A stretch of 23,390 nt of DNA from contig DAOWAQ010000003.1 of assembly GCA_030634505.1 (NCBI GenBank), forward strand, positions 1 to 23,390. Reading direction: 5' to 3'. The stretch's first letter is position 1, and every line of letters starts with the position of its first letter. Below are positions 21,216 through 23,390 of this stretch, piece after piece. Under the pieces are notes generated by a model, which was not told where the DNA came from, did not search any database, and saw only the letters and a program-made list of their open reading frames with translations. The position numbers and the translations under genes are program-made. The DNA comes from Calditrichia bacterium. Lineage in GTDB: Bacteria; Calditrichota; Calditrichia; JAJRVZ01.

Positions 21216-23390
21216 ATGTTTGAAAAAGAAGAAATAAGTTTTAGCAAATTTTATTTGTGTGAATTTTATGATGCGGTAGATCAAAATGCAAAATTAAGGT
21301 TCGCTGATAAACAATATACTGCATTAAGTTCGTTGATTTCCAATTTGAAATCCGAAAAAGACTATTCCTCTGGCTTAGAGCTTTTAGCACGTGAACATGG
21401 GACCAGTGAGTTATCCATATTTTTATTTGATATTATGGATAGAATTAATGATTACCCTCCAACAGTTGTTCATGACTCCATGCCGGAAATGGTAGATGAT
21501 TTTGTAAATACTTTGGAAATAATGTTAGAAGAAAAAGAAACTTTAGAATCTCTTGAGAAAGTGAATACTTCCTTTAATAAGGATAAAAGCTTAATAGATG
21601 ATATATCTCCGGAAGAAGTACAAAAAATACAGAAAATAGAAGAACAATCGGTTAATTTCTTAGAATTTATTGAAAGAGAATTTTTTGATGTATTAGATCA
21701 AGAATTATCAAAGAAAACAAAACCAAAAGAATTAAAAAATTTAACTCAATTTGTTAAAATATTGTTGGAAAATTTACAAAATCCTCATTTATTTAACGCA
21801 CCGGAACAATTAACAAATGTCGTTGATGAACTATACAAAATATTTATTCAACCCAATTCAGAAATAAGTTCTACTCAAGCATATCAAAATATAAAAAAAT
21901 TAATGCCGGGAACGGTAATAAAAATTCTAAACCTGGAAATTGAGTATCCTGAAATTATAACAGAATCCATCAACAGTAACTCTTTAATAATTACAGAACC
22001 AGAAGTTGAACCAGTTGAAGATAAGTTGGAAACCAAACAGACTTCATCAATTGAAAACTTATTGTCTGCATATTTTCAGTCTGAGATTGATGAATATTCA
22101 AGTATCTTTAAAAATGGATTTAAGAAATTAAAAAAAGATCCACTCAATATTGAAGAATTGGAGGATTTGGAAAATAAATTTCATGCATTTAAAGAAATAA
22201 GTATGATTCATGGTTACGAAATTGTTGAATCTACTTGTGCAGATATTATGCATCTACTTTCCAAAATCAGAACTAAAAAATATGAAATTTCGGATGATTT
22301 TTTTAAAGCATCAAAAGACCTGTTAAAGGAATTAAGGAATAGTGATCAGCTTAAAGGAAAAACAAGAGCATCTGCCGAAAATGAAAAATTAGAATCGATT
22401 GTATCTCGAATGGAATTTGCAATTGTTCCAGTGGCTAAAAAAGTAAAAGTTACCAAAAGTAAAAAGAGAAAAGATAAAATTTCTGAAGATATTGAACGTG
22501 TAGATAAAAATATTCCTGAAAGCTTAATTTCATATAAAGACTCGGAAACACTGTTTTCGATTTTCAAAGAATTCTGGTTTGACCTTCAACCCAAACTTTC
22601 TTTGGAATTATTGGAAAAGAGAAATGTTGATAATAGTATTAGGATAATTAATAAAGTTGCTGCTGCCGCAGATTTAATCAAACAAAACAATATTTCTGTA
22701 TTTTGTAGCGATGTAAATTCCAGATTAGTCTCCTTAAAAAACCTAAATGAAAATGAAATTAATAATGGGTGTGCAATATTATTTATAATTCAGGAAAATA
22801 TTTTATCTAACTTACAACCCGATATCGACAAAAAAATTGTAGAGTTGGAATTAGATAAATTTGATTCCATTTTTAGAAAATCTTATACCTTAGATGATAC
22901 CGATATTTTATTATCAATTATAGTGGATTTTGAGAAATTGCATCTAAATAATTTTAAAGAGAGCTTATCTAAAATTGTTGAGTTATCTGATAAAAGAGAA
23001 AAAATTAGTCAATTAAATCATTTTCAAAGATTGCATAAAAATCTGGAGTTACTTGGTTTAAAAGATGTGCAAAAATTTTCAGAATGTTATTCTGATTTCT
23101 TTAAAAATGAAAAAACATCAAAATTTGATAATAGCATTATCAATGAATTAATCCAAAGTTATAAAATATTCGTTGAAAATATTGAAAACCATAAAAGTTC
23201 AGCTAACGTTGATGATTTAGTTGCTGCATTGAAAGAGGTCATATCTGAAATTTCAGTGGAGGAGACAGAAACCCCAAAATTGCCTGAAGAAGATATCGAC
23301 GGTGAAATACCTGAAGAAGACTTAGATCAAATTTTTAAAGATGAAGCTAGAAATTATATTTGGAAGATAGAAGATGCTTTAGCTTTAATA
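21216..23390 (+). CDS. ChpA-like chemotaxis histidine kinase, N-terminal part (partial)
   Basis: The frame is open for 725 codons to the edge of the window and continues beyond it. ATG 21216 follows GAGGG at 21206-21210 and lies 16 nt after the receptor gene. The sequence is almost all helical and Lys/Glu-rich. It contains repeated Hpt-like helical bundles that are mostly degenerate. One, near residues 295-360, keeps the phosphoacceptor pattern in FHAFKEISMIHG (His323, Lys326). Others near 505 and 615 have Asn or Gln where the His would be. The last 25 residues (LDQIFKDEARNYIWKIEDAL) look like the first helix of a standard CheA-type Hpt domain. Kinase, CheW-like and receiver domains are expected downstream but are not seen. 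Identification rests on this pattern plus the receptor/CheW neighbours. Confidence 0.75.
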   Translation, partial: MFEKEEISFSKFYLCEFYDAVDQNAKLRFADKQYTALSSLISNLKSEKDYSSGLELLAREHGTSELSIFLFDIMDRINDYPPTVVHDSMPEMVDDFVNTLEIMLEEKETLESLEKVNTSFNKDKSLIDDISPEEVQKIQKIEEQSVNFLEFIEREFFDVLDQELSKKTKPKELKNLTQFVKILLENLQNPHLFNAPEQLTNVVDELYKIFIQPNSEISSTQAYQNIKKLMPGTVIKILNLEIEYPEIITESINSNSLIITEPEVEPVEDKLETKQTSSIENLLSAYFQSEIDEYSSIFKNGFKKLKKDPLNIEELEDLENKFHAFKEISMIHGYEIVESTCADIMHLLSKIRTKKYEISDDFFKASKDLLKELRNSDQLKGKTRASAENEKLESIVSRMEFAIVPVAKKVKVTKSKKRKDKISEDIERVDKNIPESLISYKDSETLFSIFKEFWFDLQPKLSLELLEKRNVDNSIRIINKVAAAADLIKQNNISVFCSDVNSRLVSLKNLNENEINNGCAILFIIQENILSNLQPDIDKKIVELELDKFDSIFRKSYTLDDTDILLSIIVDFEKLHLNNFKESLSKIVELSDKREKISQLNHFQRLHKNLELLGLKDVQKFSECYSDFFKNEKTSKFDNSIINELIQSYKIFVENIENHKSSANVDDLVAALKEVISEISVEETETPKLPEEDIDGEIPEEDLDQIFKDEARNYIWKIEDALALI

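Noticed and set aside
1..23390. tRNA or rRNA genes, CRISPR arrays, insertion sequences, attachment sites
   Set aside because: I saw no tRNA-like cloverleaf ends, regularly spaced repeats, transposase frames or flanking duplications. The gene-free space is limited to the 14865-15262 gap and short spacers.

Overview
The window carries one long bacterial ribosomal-protein superoperon followed by a separate sensory locus, all on the + strand and all rather AT-rich. The first 141 bases are the 3' end of tuf (EF-Tu). From 212 to 14834 the fused S10-spc-alpha clusters run without a break: rpsJ-rplC-rplD-rplW-rplB-rpsS-rplV-rpsC-rplP-rpmC-rpsQ-rplN-rplX-rplE-rpsN-rpsH-rplF-rplR-rpsE-rpmD-rplO-secY-map-infA-rpmJ-rpsM-rpsK-rpsD-rpoA-rplQ. 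Gaps are mostly 3-30 nt, with 4-nt overlaps at rplD/rplW and rplO/secY. A textbook intrinsic terminator (14836-14864) closes the unit.

The order tuf-rpsJ, secY-map with no adk, a zinc-type rpmJ, and an L17 with a long charged C-terminal tail suggest a member of the Fibrobacteres-Chlorobi-Bacteroidetes superphylum or a relative such as Marinimicrobia, Calditrichaeota or Ignavibacteria. This is inference from gene order and protein features; the lineage cannot be fixed by eye.

After about 400 bases of very AT-rich non-coding DNA comes hutU (urocanate hydratase, histidine degradation). Nine bases after it starts a chemosensory gene cluster: a ParA-family ATPase, a response regulator with an unusual order (small N-terminal helical/winged-helix-like segment, about 185-residue acidic linker, C-terminal receiver), CheW, a PilJ-like methyl-accepting receptor, and the first 725 codons of a large ChpA-like histidine kinase whose N-terminal half looks like a chain of mostly degenerate Hpt domains. 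The kinase runs off the right edge.

Read together, the right-hand third looks like a type IV pilus or alternative-function chemosensory system (Pil-Chp/Pix type), not a flagellar one. The receptor would signal through CheW to the ChpA-like kinase. The kinase would then phosphorylate the acidic-linker response regulator, while ParA would position or segregate the array. No flagellar, pilus, CheR or CheB genes are visible here; they may lie downstream.
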